64,000 bases of DNA from Flavobacteriales bacterium UBA4422. Lineage in GTDB: Bacteria; Bacteroidota; Bacteroidia; Flavobacteriales_G; Salibacteraceae. How positions within the stretch are numbered: position 1 is the stretch's first letter; every line of letters begins with the position of its first letter. The stretch is taken from the NCBI GenBank assembly GCA_002389645.1, contig DGQE01000031.1:204150-268149 (forward strand), read 5' to 3'. Below the pieces are notes generated by a model. It ran no database searches and was not told the origin of the DNA. It saw only the letters and a program-made list of their open reading frames with translations. Below are positions 37,566 to 46,698 of the stretch, piece after piece. The translations under genes and the position numbers were made by a program.

Positions 37566-39539
37566 TTGATAAGCCTTAACAACATATCTGTTTCCTTCAG
37601 TGGAATTGATCTTTTTAAAGATATTTCATTGGTCATTAACGAGCGAGACCGAATTGGTCTGGTTGGTAAAAATGGCGTTGGGAAAAGTACCCTACTTAAG
37701 ATTATTTTAGGGTTTCAAGTGCCTGACACAGGAGTAGTTATTATTCCTGATGGCCGTAAAGTCGGCTACTTACCTCAAGAGATGGTATTTGAGGGCAGTC
37801 AAACCATTTGGTCTGAAACGCTTAAGGCATTTGCCGAAATCAATACCTTGAAGAATCGAGATCTTGAGATTCAAAAAGAATTGACAGAGCGCACGGATTA
37901 TGAAAGTGATTCTTACAGTGCGATTATCGATGAATTAGGATCCATCCACATGCGCCTAGAGATGATTGACGATGGTAAAACCGAACAGCGTGCTGAGCTG
38001 GTTTTATTGGGATTGGGATTCAAGCGAGAAGACTTTCCGAGAAAGATTTCTGAATTCAGTGGAGGATGGCAAATGCGCGTAGAATTGGCCAAGCTTATTC
38101 TTATGCAGCCCGATTTGTTGCTGCTTGATGAGCCTACCAACCACTTGGATATTGATTCCATCATGTGGCTAGAAGATTTCTTTAAGGAATACCCTGGATC
38201 AATCATGATGATTTCTCACGATAGGATGTTTTTGGACAACATAACCAACCGAACGGTTGAAATCGTGAAAGGAAAAATCTACGATTATTCGGTTTCCTAT
38301 TCTAAGTTTTTCATCCTGAGACAAGAGCGTGTTGATCAGCAGAAAGCTACGTTTGAGAACCAGCAGAAATACATTAACCAGCAAGAGCGTTTCATCGAAC
38401 GATTTAAAGCCAAAGCTTCAAAAGCCAAGCAAGCGCAGAGTAAATTGAAGCAGTTAGATAAATTGGAGCGTGTAAGTATTGATGAAACCGATGGTTCTAA
38501 GATCAGATTTCGTTTTCCACCAGCCCCTCGCTCAGGCGATGTGGTGCTGAAGGCTCGAAATTCTAAAAAAGCCTATGGTGATAGCACCATCTTTTCGGGA
38601 GTCGATTTTGACATATTTAGAGGCGAGCGCATTGCGTTTGTCGGAAGAAACGGACAAGGAAAATCTACTATGGTGAAAATGGTGGTAGGCGAGGAGCATG
38701 GCGAAGGCGAATTGGCTACAGGTCATAACGTTGAAATCGGCTACTACGCGCAGATTCAAGAAAAAACCTTGAATCAGGAATCAACCGTGGAGAAGGTTAT
38801 TGAAGACGCAGCCACGGGCGATAACGCCAAGATTCATAAGGTGCGTGCCTTATTGGGAGCGTTTTTGTTCGGACCAGACGACTATGAAAAGAAGGTGAAA
38901 GTGCTTTCTGGAGGAGAGAAATCGCGACTGGCATTAGCCAAGCTTCTGCTCAAACCGAGTAATTTGCTGATTCTGGATGAGCCAACAAATCACTTGGATA
39001 TTAGCGCGAAAGAAACATTGAAAGAAGCATTGAATTCTTACGATGGCACTTTGATCGTGGTTAGTCACGACCGCGAGTTCTTGCAGGGATTGACTGATAG
39101 AACATTTGAATTTAAAGAAGGTAAGGTAAAAGAACACATCGGCACCATTGACGATTTCTTATCTAATTATAAGATTCAAAGTTTCCGAGAGTTTGAAGGT
39201 GCCAAAGAGAAGAAGCAAAAGGAGCAAGAAAAGGCAAAAGCCACAGAAGAATCCAAGTCTTCTGAAGAATCTGGCTTGAGCAACAAACAGCGCAAGGAGA
39301 AGGAAAAAGACTGGAAGCGCTTGAAAAATACCATGTCTAATTTGGAGAAAAAGATTGAAGAGGCCGAAAAGACGCTTGCAGATATGGAGCAGAAAATGCA
39401 CGACCCTGATGTCGCTAAAGAAAATCCAAATATGTTTTACGAACATGCGGATGTCCAACGAAAGTTAGATGAGTTGATGAAGCAGTGGGAAAATGCAGGT
39501 GAAGAGTTTTCTGATCTCTCGGCTATCCTCGATCGTTAA
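37566..39539 (+). CDS. ABC-F family ATPase
   Basis: This is a soluble ABC-F protein with two ATPase domains and no membrane part; the family acts on ribosomes (translation factors such as EttA and Uup, or antibiotic resistance). From the TTG at 37566 it has 657 residues. Domain 1: Walker A GKNGVGKST, signature FSGGWQMR, Walker B LLLLDEPTNHLD. Domain 2: GRNGQGKST, LSGGEKSR, LLILDEPTNHLD. The linker (RFKAKASKAKQAQSKL) should contact tRNA. The C-terminal 110 residues are a charged coiled coil as in Uup. The start is set by the family N-terminus MISLNNISVSF and by the promoter at 37530-37557; a longer frame from 37530 is rejected. It is most like Uup/YdiF housekeeping members. Confidence 0.93.
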   Translation: MISLNNISVSFSGIDLFKDISLVINERDRIGLVGKNGVGKSTLLKIILGFQVPDTGVVIIPDGRKVGYLPQEMVFEGSQTIWSETLKAFAEINTLKNRDLEIQKELTERTDYESDSYSAIIDELGSIHMRLEMIDDGKTEQRAELVLLGLGFKREDFPRKISEFSGGWQMRVELAKLILMQPDLLLLDEPTNHLDIDSIMWLEDFFKEYPGSIMMISHDRMFLDNITNRTVEIVKGKIYDYSVSYSKFFILRQERVDQQKATFENQQKYINQQERFIERFKAKASKAKQAQSKLKQLDKLERVSIDETDGSKIRFRFPPAPRSGDVVLKARNSKKAYGDSTIFSGVDFDIFRGERIAFVGRNGQGKSTMVKMVVGEEHGEGELATGHNVEIGYYAQIQEKTLNQESTVEKVIEDAATGDNAKIHKVRALLGAFLFGPDDYEKKVKVLSGGEKSRLALAKLLLKPSNLLILDEPTNHLDISAKETLKEALNSYDGTLIVVSHDREFLQGLTDRTFEFKEGKVKEHIGTIDDFLSNYKIQSFREFEGAKEKKQKEQEKAKATEESKSSEESGLSNKQRKEKEKDWKRLKNTMSNLEKKIEEAEKTLADMEQKMHDPDVAKENPNMFYEHADVQRKLDELMKQWENAGEEFSDLSAILDR

Positions 39540-39614
39540 AAACTTACTATAACGTATTGATAAATATTCCATTAGTCTAGGCGACCTTAGGTCAATTAAT
39601 ACGTCTTTTGTATT

Positions 39615-42092
39615 ATGCACTTGAGGCTTACACTTATTATCGCTATTTGCTTATCTCAGTTTTTGGGTTACAGTCAAACACCAGCTGATTGGTGGTATTT
39701 TGGAGATAATGCAGGTGTTCATTTTACTCAAACAGGTCCGATAGCAGTAGGTGATGGTCAAATTCTAACTGATGAAGGGTGTTCGTCAATTTCTGATCAG
39801 CAAGGAAACCTTCTCTTCTATACAGATGGTCAACTCGTTTATGATAAGCTTCATGCGCTTATGCCAAATGGATCTGGTTTGTTTGGAGCCACTTCATCCG
39901 CACATTCATCCGTTGTCATTCCTCGACCTGGCAGCTCTACTGAATATTACATATTCACCGTTGACGCGGGAGGCGCAATTGGAGTAGGAATCCACTATTC
40001 TAAAGTGGATTTAACTCTAAACGGAGGTAATGGTGATGTAGATGTAAACGAGAAGAATGTCTTTCTTGCTGACCCCGCTAGCGAAAAGTTAGCTGCGGTT
40101 AAAAAGCCTGGAGGTTTTTGGATTATTGGTCAAAAGGTAGGGACGAATGAGTTTTACACATTCGAAGTAACATCAACTGGGGTGAACACTACACCTATTA
40201 TTTCGAGTACAGATTGGGTTGTAAATGGTTATGGAGGAACGATGACTATAAATTCGGATGGAGATAAGATAGCCTCAGTTGACAAACAAGATAGCATACT
40301 TATCTATGACTTTAATGGTACTACAGGGTTAGTGTCTTCTGATTATAAGATTGGATCAGCTATGTCAACTGGACAGATGTATGGCATAGAGTTTTCTCCA
40401 GATTCCAAGATTTTATACATGGCCTCTGAGTCATCAGAAGATATACGGCAGTTTGACTTGACTTTAGCTAATTCAGCAGCAATTTCTGCAAGTGAGACAA
40501 TGATTGGTAATGGCGGGCCAGGTGGTGGTCAAATGCAAACCGGTCCTGATGGAATAATATACTGTGCTCGATATGGCAGACTCATTCTATCAGCAATTAC
40601 GGAGCCAGATGTGCTAGGTGTAGGGTGTAATTGGATTGATACAGCAGTAGTTCTCACTTCAAATAGTAGGTGGGGACTTCCAACATTTATTCAGTCTTTT
40701 TTCAATGCTAGCTTTTCTTTTAGCCAAACGTGCATTGGCGATTCAACTGTCTTTTTCGCTGACACTGCTGGAGTAGATTCAGTTAATTGGAATTTTGGTG
40801 ATCCGGCATCTGGTATTGAAAACACCTCAACAGAACTGTCTCCTTCTCATTTATTTACTGACACGGGCGAATTTACGGTGACTCTAATCGCATCCTCCGA
40901 TACGGTTATTGACACAACAGTTCGAACATTGTTTATCTATCCTAGATTAACGAAAAATTGGGAATCAGAGTTCAGTCTTTGTAAAGGAGATACTGAAAAC
41001 CTTGGTTTAGGTCAAGGGTTTGCAACGTATTTATGGAGTACAGGGGCAACTTCAGATTCAATCCAAGTTTATAGCGACTCTGTAGTGACTGTTACTGTTT
41101 TCGGAGCTTGCGATACAATAGTCGATACTATTGAAGTAAAGGTTGATGCTCCCAATCCTATTGATTTAGGAGAAGATGTCACTCTTTGTCTGCCGAATAA
41201 GATCACACTTCAAAATCTCTTGAATCCAACTGCGGATATACTTTGGAATACAGGTATTGTTTCAGATAGTCTACTTGTCACAATTTCTGGAACGTATTCT
41301 GCTCAGGATTCTAGTGCCTGTGGCTTGTTCGTTGATACGGTAATCGTTGAATTAATTCCACAGATCGAATTTGATCCTTTGCCACCAGACACCGTTAACT
41401 GTTTCGATTCGCAAATCATTCTAGAACGACCATTGAATGATTCTATAAACTTTATCTGGAGTGACAGCACTTCTGGACCTCGTTTCGAAGTAGATTCAAC
41501 CCAACAAGTGTGGTTAGCATCATTCAATGAGTGTGGTTTTTCTGTGGATACGATGAACATACTATTCAACGGAGAGATCAGAACAGAACTGGGTGAAGAC
41601 ACAAACATTTGCGAAAAAGACAGCATCCAACTTTCAGGAATAGATTCAACGGCAACCTATCAATGGAGCACCGGTGATACTTCTATTTCTATCTGGACAG
41701 AAATTGGAGCAGATGAAAACTACATCGTCACGATTTTCAAAGGGGAATGTACTAAGGTGGAATCCAGGCGCATAAGAAGCAGCGATGTGTTTTGTCCTTC
41801 CATCGATTGTGATTTGGAATATGGTAATGTGTTTAGCCCTAATGGTGATGGTATAAATGATCTGTATCGCATTACTTCTGATTGTGGTATTTACAAATTT
41901 GATATGACCATCTATAACCGATGGGGGCAATTGGTGCACTACACCCAAAATGTGGCCTTTGGATGGGATGGCTATGTGAATGGTGAACCAGCTGCAGAAG
42001 GAGTATATTACTTTGTCGTAGAATATAAGGACTTCGTAGTAGTAGATGCCGACCGTCAGCTAACTCGTGGAAGTTTTACGCTTGTCAGATAG
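39615..42092 (+). CDS. Secreted PKD/Ig-type protein with T9SS type B sorting domain, copy 1
   Basis: This is an 825-residue secreted protein, likely surface bound. A signal peptide (LIIAICLSQFLGYSQ) precedes a propeller-like domain of about 350 residues that starts DWWYFGDNAGVHFT and has FSPDSKILYMASE-type blades. Next is a PKD-like domain (VNWNFGDPASG, GEFTVTLIAS), three Ig-like repeats with YLWSTGATSDSIQV-type phrases, and the CHU_C type B sorting domain (NVFSPNGDGINDLYR, IYNRWGQLVHY). A paralogue follows 12 bases later with the same order. No enzyme motif is seen; adhesion is the likely role. Confidence 0.88.
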   Translation: MHLRLTLIIAICLSQFLGYSQTPADWWYFGDNAGVHFTQTGPIAVGDGQILTDEGCSSISDQQGNLLFYTDGQLVYDKLHALMPNGSGLFGATSSAHSSVVIPRPGSSTEYYIFTVDAGGAIGVGIHYSKVDLTLNGGNGDVDVNEKNVFLADPASEKLAAVKKPGGFWIIGQKVGTNEFYTFEVTSTGVNTTPIISSTDWVVNGYGGTMTINSDGDKIASVDKQDSILIYDFNGTTGLVSSDYKIGSAMSTGQMYGIEFSPDSKILYMASESSEDIRQFDLTLANSAAISASETMIGNGGPGGGQMQTGPDGIIYCARYGRLILSAITEPDVLGVGCNWIDTAVVLTSNSRWGLPTFIQSFFNASFSFSQTCIGDSTVFFADTAGVDSVNWNFGDPASGIENTSTELSPSHLFTDTGEFTVTLIASSDTVIDTTVRTLFIYPRLTKNWESEFSLCKGDTENLGLGQGFATYLWSTGATSDSIQVYSDSVVTVTVFGACDTIVDTIEVKVDAPNPIDLGEDVTLCLPNKITLQNLLNPTADILWNTGIVSDSLLVTISGTYSAQDSSACGLFVDTVIVELIPQIEFDPLPPDTVNCFDSQIILERPLNDSINFIWSDSTSGPRFEVDSTQQVWLASFNECGFSVDTMNILFNGEIRTELGEDTNICEKDSIQLSGIDSTATYQWSTGDTSISIWTEIGADENYIVTIFKGECTKVESRRIRSSDVFCPSIDCDLEYGNVFSPNGDGINDLYRITSDCGIYKFDMTIYNRWGQLVHYTQNVAFGWDGYVNGEPAAEGVYYFVVEYKDFVVVDADRQLTRGSFTLVR

Positions 42093-42104
42093 TACATTCG
42101 CAGC

Positions 42105-44633
42105 GTGAAAAAATTCCTGCTCATCTTATTCTTTTTACCTCAAATGGTTATCGGACAATCCGTAGCCGATTGGTGGTATTTTGGAACTAACGCAGGCATG
42201 CATTTTACTCCTACGGGACCTGTTGCCGACTTGAATGGACAGATGTATTCTGAAGAAGGTTGCTCAACTATTTCTGATGAATTTGGCAATTTGTTATTCT
42301 ATTCAAAAGGTGATTTTGTGTGGGATGCATCTCATAATCCTATGCAGAACAGTACAGGCTTAATTGGAAATGCTAATGGCACGCTTGCTGGTGATGCCTC
42401 TATGAACTCCTTTATCGTTCCTCGACCAGAGCACCCCAATGAGTTTTACTTGTTTACGGTGAAGTCATTTTTTGGAGGTATGTACTATTCAAAGATTGAT
42501 ATGAATTTGAATGGTGGATTAGGTGCGGTTGTTGCTGCTGAAAAGAATATTGAATTGATAGACTCTACCACTGAAATGCTCACTTGCTTGCGCAAGCCTA
42601 ATAACATCGATTTTTGGGTCGTTGCCTTGAGAAAACCTGGCGATACGGCATACGCCTTTGAAATAACAGCCTCGGGACTGAATACAACTCCAGTTTTAAG
42701 TAACACAGGTTTGCCATTGATAAGTGAAGATCAACTTGGGTATTTAAAAGGGTCGCAACAAAATGACAAGATTGCTATGGCAATGTATTGGGGGCAAACG
42801 GTTCAAACTAACCCTTTACAAGTACAAATGTTTGACTTTGATAATACAACGGGTCAGATGACTTATGATTACGGCATTACACCTTCACTTCAGGACACAT
42901 TTAACTATGGAATAGAGTTTTCGCCTAACGGTGACTTTTTGTACGTGCAGTCTTTCATATTGTCCGACCTTAGACAGTATGATTTGACCTCGGGAGATCC
43001 GGCTCTTGTAAGTGCCTCAGAGGAATTGGTTGGAATCGGATATACAGGTTCAGGAGGCGGAGCATTGCAGTTAGGACCCGATGGGAAGATATATGTTGCT
43101 CGAGGTGCTGCTCCACTGTTGGCCCGTGTGAATTTTCCAAATGATCCGGGGCCGCTTTGTGGTTATGAGCATGATGCAGTTGATCTTCAAGGTCCAATTT
43201 CTAATAGAGGATTGCCTCAATTTTATCCGTTTTTCATTGAAGGTGAAGTTGCTGTTTTGGATAGATGCTTTGGCGACACTTCATTTTTTGCTTCCAACTA
43301 CCTTTCTTCTGATTCTGTGTTTTGGAACTTTGGCGATCCGGCATCAGGTGTAAATGATACCTCTACTCAGATAAACCCATTTCATATTTACCAAGCACCG
43401 GGAACTTATACGGTAACTCATATTGCTTATTCGGCCTTCCTTTCAGATACTACCATCGTTGAGGTAAATATCTTTCCTCCGCAAAGTGTCAGTTTTCCAG
43501 ATGATACAGTTTTATGCGATGGTGAAGTGTTGACCTTTGATATTGATCAACCAGGCGCTATTTCATTTTTATGGCAAGACGGATCAACCGATTCTGCTTT
43601 TACAGCGACCGATTCAGGGTTGGTGAAAGTGACTTTGGTTGGAGTATGCGATACAATAACCGATTCAGTTCAGGTACTTCGTCTAGCGCCAGTCAGTCTT
43701 GGATTAGGCGGGGACACCATTGTTTGTGGAGATTCATCTATTGTGATTGGTGATACCATTCCAGCAGGATATAGTATACTTTGGAACACAGGTGCATCGC
43801 AACAATTCATTGAAATAGATTCTAGTGCCAATTATAAGTTAGAGATTAGCTCTGCCTGTGGTACGCTGGAAGACAGTATTGATGTAATTTTCTTGCCGAT
43901 TGTACCAGACTCTTTGTTGCCGCCAGACACCGTTAATTGTTTTGATGCCAACTTTACTCTAACACGACCAACGATTGAAGGAGTTTCATTTGTTTGGTCT
44001 GACTCAACGAGTAGCAGAACATTTGAAGTAGGAGAGAGTCAAGTGGTTTGGTTGGCAGCTTTCAATGGTTGTGGAATGTTTGTGGATACCATGAATATCC
44101 TTTTCAACGGAGAGTTAACTACCGATTTTGGACCGGATACAGTCATTTGTGATGCGGATACAGTATTGCTACAGGGAACAGACTCCTTGGCTACCTATTT
44201 ATGGAGTACAGGAGATACATTAGATAGTATTTGGACAATGCTGGATCAAAGAACACAACGCTATTCTGTTACTATAACCAAGGGTGAATGCACGAAGGTT
44301 GAATCAGTGCGTTTCGATTTAGATGACAATGCTTGCCCATCTATAGACTGCGATGTCGATTTCAGCAATGTCTTCACTCCTAATGGAGATGGTATTAATG
44401 ACCTTTTTAGACCAACCACTACATGTAATATTAATAGCTATCGACTCTCCATATTTAATCGATGGGGCCAACTCATTCACGAAACAAACAATATAGCTTT
44501 CGGATGGGATGGTTATATAAATGGTGAAATGGCCGCAGCTGGAATTTATTACTTTACCCTCGATTATACTGACTTGGTAGTTGTAGACGTTGATCGAAAT
44601 GTCTTCGCAGGTTCCTTCACCTTGATGCGCTAA
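42105..44633 (+). CDS. Secreted PKD/Ig-type protein with T9SS type B sorting domain, copy 2
   Basis: This tandem paralogue of the preceding gene has 842 residues and starts at a GTG at 42105, 12 bases after it. The order is the same: signal peptide (LILFFLPQMVIGQ), propeller-like domain beginning DWWYFGTNAGMHFT, PKD-like domain (VFWNFGDPASG), Ig-like repeats and CHU_C domain (NVFTPNGDGINDLFR, IFNRWGQLIHE). The C-terminal third is much more alike than the N-terminal propeller (for example both read VDTMNILFNGE), so binding specificity may have diverged. The two are probably cotranscribed. A hairpin follows at 44634-44671. Confidence 0.87.
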   Translation: MKKFLLILFFLPQMVIGQSVADWWYFGTNAGMHFTPTGPVADLNGQMYSEEGCSTISDEFGNLLFYSKGDFVWDASHNPMQNSTGLIGNANGTLAGDASMNSFIVPRPEHPNEFYLFTVKSFFGGMYYSKIDMNLNGGLGAVVAAEKNIELIDSTTEMLTCLRKPNNIDFWVVALRKPGDTAYAFEITASGLNTTPVLSNTGLPLISEDQLGYLKGSQQNDKIAMAMYWGQTVQTNPLQVQMFDFDNTTGQMTYDYGITPSLQDTFNYGIEFSPNGDFLYVQSFILSDLRQYDLTSGDPALVSASEELVGIGYTGSGGGALQLGPDGKIYVARGAAPLLARVNFPNDPGPLCGYEHDAVDLQGPISNRGLPQFYPFFIEGEVAVLDRCFGDTSFFASNYLSSDSVFWNFGDPASGVNDTSTQINPFHIYQAPGTYTVTHIAYSAFLSDTTIVEVNIFPPQSVSFPDDTVLCDGEVLTFDIDQPGAISFLWQDGSTDSAFTATDSGLVKVTLVGVCDTITDSVQVLRLAPVSLGLGGDTIVCGDSSIVIGDTIPAGYSILWNTGASQQFIEIDSSANYKLEISSACGTLEDSIDVIFLPIVPDSLLPPDTVNCFDANFTLTRPTIEGVSFVWSDSTSSRTFEVGESQVVWLAAFNGCGMFVDTMNILFNGELTTDFGPDTVICDADTVLLQGTDSLATYLWSTGDTLDSIWTMLDQRTQRYSVTITKGECTKVESVRFDLDDNACPSIDCDVDFSNVFTPNGDGINDLFRPTTTCNINSYRLSIFNRWGQLIHETNNIAFGWDGYINGEMAAAGIYYFTLDYTDLVVVDVDRNVFAGSFTLMR

Positions 44634-44671
44634 AATTATTCGGATTCTTAATGATGAATCACCGGATAATT
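44634..44671 (+). terminator. Hairpin after the tandem T9SS genes, possible terminator
   Basis: Bases 44634-44643 and 44662-44671 form a 10-base-pair stem with one wobble, with an inner 4-base-pair helix (ATTC/GAAT). It starts directly at the stop codon of the second gene. The T run is weak (CTCTTTAAA), so it may be a terminator or a stabilising 3' end. Confidence 0.5.
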
Positions 44672-44745
44672 ACCTCTTTAAATAAAGTCTGAATCTTTAA
44701 TAAAAATTAATATACCTGTATATCAGTTATTTATGATTTATTTAA

Positions 44746-44766
44746 TTACTATGTATTGCATAGTAA
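44746..44766. promoter_or_regulatory. Palindromic candidate operator over the padR -33 box
   Basis: TTACTATG at 44746-44753 and CATAGTAA at 44759-44766 form a perfect 8-base inverted repeat with a 5-base spacer (TATTG). The spacer contains the TTG of the candidate -33 box, so a bound dimer would block the promoter. PadR proteins are dimers that usually bind such palindromes in their own promoters. Confidence 0.55.
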
Positions 44767-44787
44767 CAAGTAATGCATATATATTTG
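44756..44787 (+). promoter_or_regulatory. Candidate promoter of the padR-pspC operon
   Basis: TTG at 44756-44758, 21 bases, then TATATTTG at 44780-44787 is a full match to the Bacteroidota promoter pattern. It lies 17 bases before the ATG at 44805, and lies upstream of it, which supports that start over the longer open frame that would begin at 44733. Confidence 0.7.
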
Positions 44788-44791
44788 CATT
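44772..44791. promoter_or_regulatory. Second inverted repeat, over the padR -7 box
   Basis: AATGCA at 44772-44777 and TGCATT at 44786-44791 form a perfect 6-base inverted repeat with an 8-base spacer that includes most of the -7 box. Its centre is about 25 bases from the centre of the first palindrome. It differs in sequence from that one, so it may be a separate site or chance in A/T-rich DNA. Confidence 0.4.
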
Positions 44792-44804
44792 GCAATTAAA
44801 GATC

Positions 44805-45152
44805 ATGAATATAGAAAACTCAAAAGCTCAACTTAGAAAAGGAATCTTAGAATTCTGTGCGTTGGCTCTTTTGCAAAAGGAAGAAGCGTATCCTTCAGAT
44901 TTACTCAACTCACTAAAAGAGGCGGAGTTGATTGTAGTGGAAGGAACACTTTATCCATTGCTGAGCAGGCTAAAGAATGCAGGACTGCTTACTTATCGCT
45001 GGGAAGAGTCCAAATCGGGACCACCGCGCAAGTATTACAGTTTAACAGAACAAGGACGAGTATTTTATGGTGAGTTGGCAACTTCCTGGGTAGAACTCAG
45101 GGATGCCGTAGACAAAGTTGTATTAGAGAATAAATCCCCCGAGAAAAAATGA
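44805..45152 (+). CDS. PadR family transcriptional regulator
   Basis: This 115-residue protein is a winged-helix PadR-type repressor. MNIENSKAQLRKGILEFCALALL leads (through its QLRKGILEFC core) into the helix-turn-helix; the recognition helix and wing are seen as LIVVEGTLYPLLSRLKNAG and YYSLTEQGR. The short C-terminal helix should make the dimer. The ATG at 44805 is the family start; a longer frame from 44733 runs across the promoter and is rejected. The stop overlaps the ATG of the following pspC pseudogene by four bases (ATGA), the usual PadR-PspC pairing in Bacteroidota. Palindromes over the promoter suggest autoregulation. The regulator is intact although its partner is not. Confidence 0.9.
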   Translation: MNIENSKAQLRKGILEFCALALLQKEEAYPSDLLNSLKEAELIVVEGTLYPLLSRLKNAGLLTYRWEESKSGPPRKYYSLTEQGRVFYGELATSWVELRDAVDKVVLENKSPEKK

Positions 45153-46658
45153 AAAGAACAGTTCAAGTCAATTTAAGTGGACAGGTATTCACACTTGACT
45201 AAGACGCATACGAAGTACTATCAGCCTATCTAAAATGAATAGCTGCATTGTATGACCGTAGTGCTGGAAAAGATGAGATTCTTTCTGATATAGAATCTCG
45301 CATCGCTGAATTATTAATTGAGCGAAAAGGTGAAACAAAGGATGTGGTAACCATAGAAGATGTTGCTGCGGTGACGGAAATTATGGGTAATCCAGAACAA
45401 TTCGAGGATGATTCCATGGATGAAGAAGCCTGCGCAAATAATTACGGTGCGGAAAACTCAAAAAAGAAGTTATTCAGAGATCCTGATCACAGTGTAATTG
45501 GAGGTGTTTGTTCGGGTATTGGGTATTATTTCGGAATTGACCCTGTGTGGATCAGGCTTCTATTTGGTCTTTCGTTTGTCTTTTTCGGTTCAGGTGTTAT
45601 ACTCTACATTTTATTGTGGATTATTATTCCGGTAGCTAAATCAACCGCTGATAAGCTAAATATGAAAGGTGAACCTGTCAATATTGACAGCATTGGAAGA
45701 ACTATCGAGAAAGAGATAAATAATCTGGGCGAAAAAATTTCTAGCACAGGCAATGATTTCTCTAAAAACTCAGGCAAGAAAATAGAAAGAGGAATTGATC
45801 GATTGGCGAATTTTTTGGCCGAATTGTTCAAGGTTTTTTTTCAATTCTAGGTAAAGTTTTAGGTGGCTTTTTTCTGCCATTCTTGGCTTTAGCTTATGGT
45901 GGAGCGGTACTGCTATTCCCGCGGTTTAAAGTTCCTTATCTAGGTGCGAGCTTTTTTGGCTTGTGGTTCATAGGTCTTATTCTGGCTATCATGACTGGAT
46001 TTAGTGTTGGACAGGAATTTTCGAAAGAAGAGAAAGTTACAAACTCGGTGATTCTCTCAGATCAGGGGTTAAACAGCGATACCATCAATTTGACTGTTGG
46101 TCACGATCCATTCGGGATCTCAATCCATCGAGCTTATTATGCGAATAATGACTTCATGATGAAGGAGGAAAATCGAAGGGTTATTGTCGGAAATGTTGAG
46201 TTTGATATTCAAAAATCTTCCGGTGATCAAGTGAAACTTGAGGTAAGGAAGTCTGCACATGCAAGGAGTCATGAAGAAGCTGGAATCAGAGCTGATTCTA
46301 TTAAGTATAACTTCAGCATGGATTCTAGTAGCATCACTTTTGACCCTTTCTTTTCATATCCTCAAATCGACTTGCTACGAGACCAGGAAGTGCGTTTGAG
46401 CTCAAGAATACCAGAGGGCAGAATAGTACACCTTGATCCAACAATGAAGCGCATTATGGACGACATTGAAAACGTGTCAAATATGTATGACCCAAAAATG
46501 GTGAATCATTATTGGGAGATGAGACCTGAAGGATTAACATGTCTTGACTGTGAGGAAGATTCAGAAAAAAAATAGAGGAAATTAGCATTGATTTGAATGA
46601 CCTCGAAGAAGTGAACATAGATGTGAATGATCTCAATGTAGATGTTCTCATGAAGTAA
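45149..46658 (+). pseudogene. PspC-domain membrane protein, disrupted by two stops and two frameshifts
   Basis: This is the remains of a PspC-type envelope protein. From the ATG at 45149 it reads MKRTVQVNLSGQVFTLD and then TAA (codon 18, 45200-45202), DAYEVLSAYLK, TGA (codon 30, 45236-45238), then IAALYDRSAGKDEIL and onward in the same frame. The PspC domain (VIGGVCSGIGYYFGIDPVW, IRLLFGLSFVFFG) is intact. At a run of eight T (45834-45841) the homology moves to the -1 frame, giving FSILGKVLGGFFLPFLALAY. At a run of eight A (46565-46572) it moves -1 again, giving KIEEISIDLNDLEEVN and a stop at 46656-46658. Four lesions make it a pseudogene; sequencing error would have to explain two substitutions as well. 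Confidence 0.88.
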
Positions 46659-46698
46659 GCGAAGATCGTTCTTTATATTTTCTCTGTTTAGTTAGGTT

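Noticed and set aside
39159..39458. Minus-strand open frame rich in Leu/Phe opposite the ABC-F coiled coil
   Set aside because: It is the mirror of a Lys/Glu-rich coiled coil, which always gives a Phe/Leu-rich antisense frame; no promoter or start context.
44711..44722. TATAC-CT-GTATA palindrome upstream of padR
   Set aside because: Five-base arms in very A/T-rich DNA, outside the promoter, are expected by chance.
44733..44804. Longer padR reading frame from 44733
   Set aside because: It crosses the promoter and both palindromes, and adds 24 residues absent from the PadR family.
45149..46658. Recoded gene (stop-codon readthrough plus programmed frameshifts) as a working system
   Set aside because: Two different stop codons and two homopolymer slips in one gene are better explained by decay; no recoding structure is visible.
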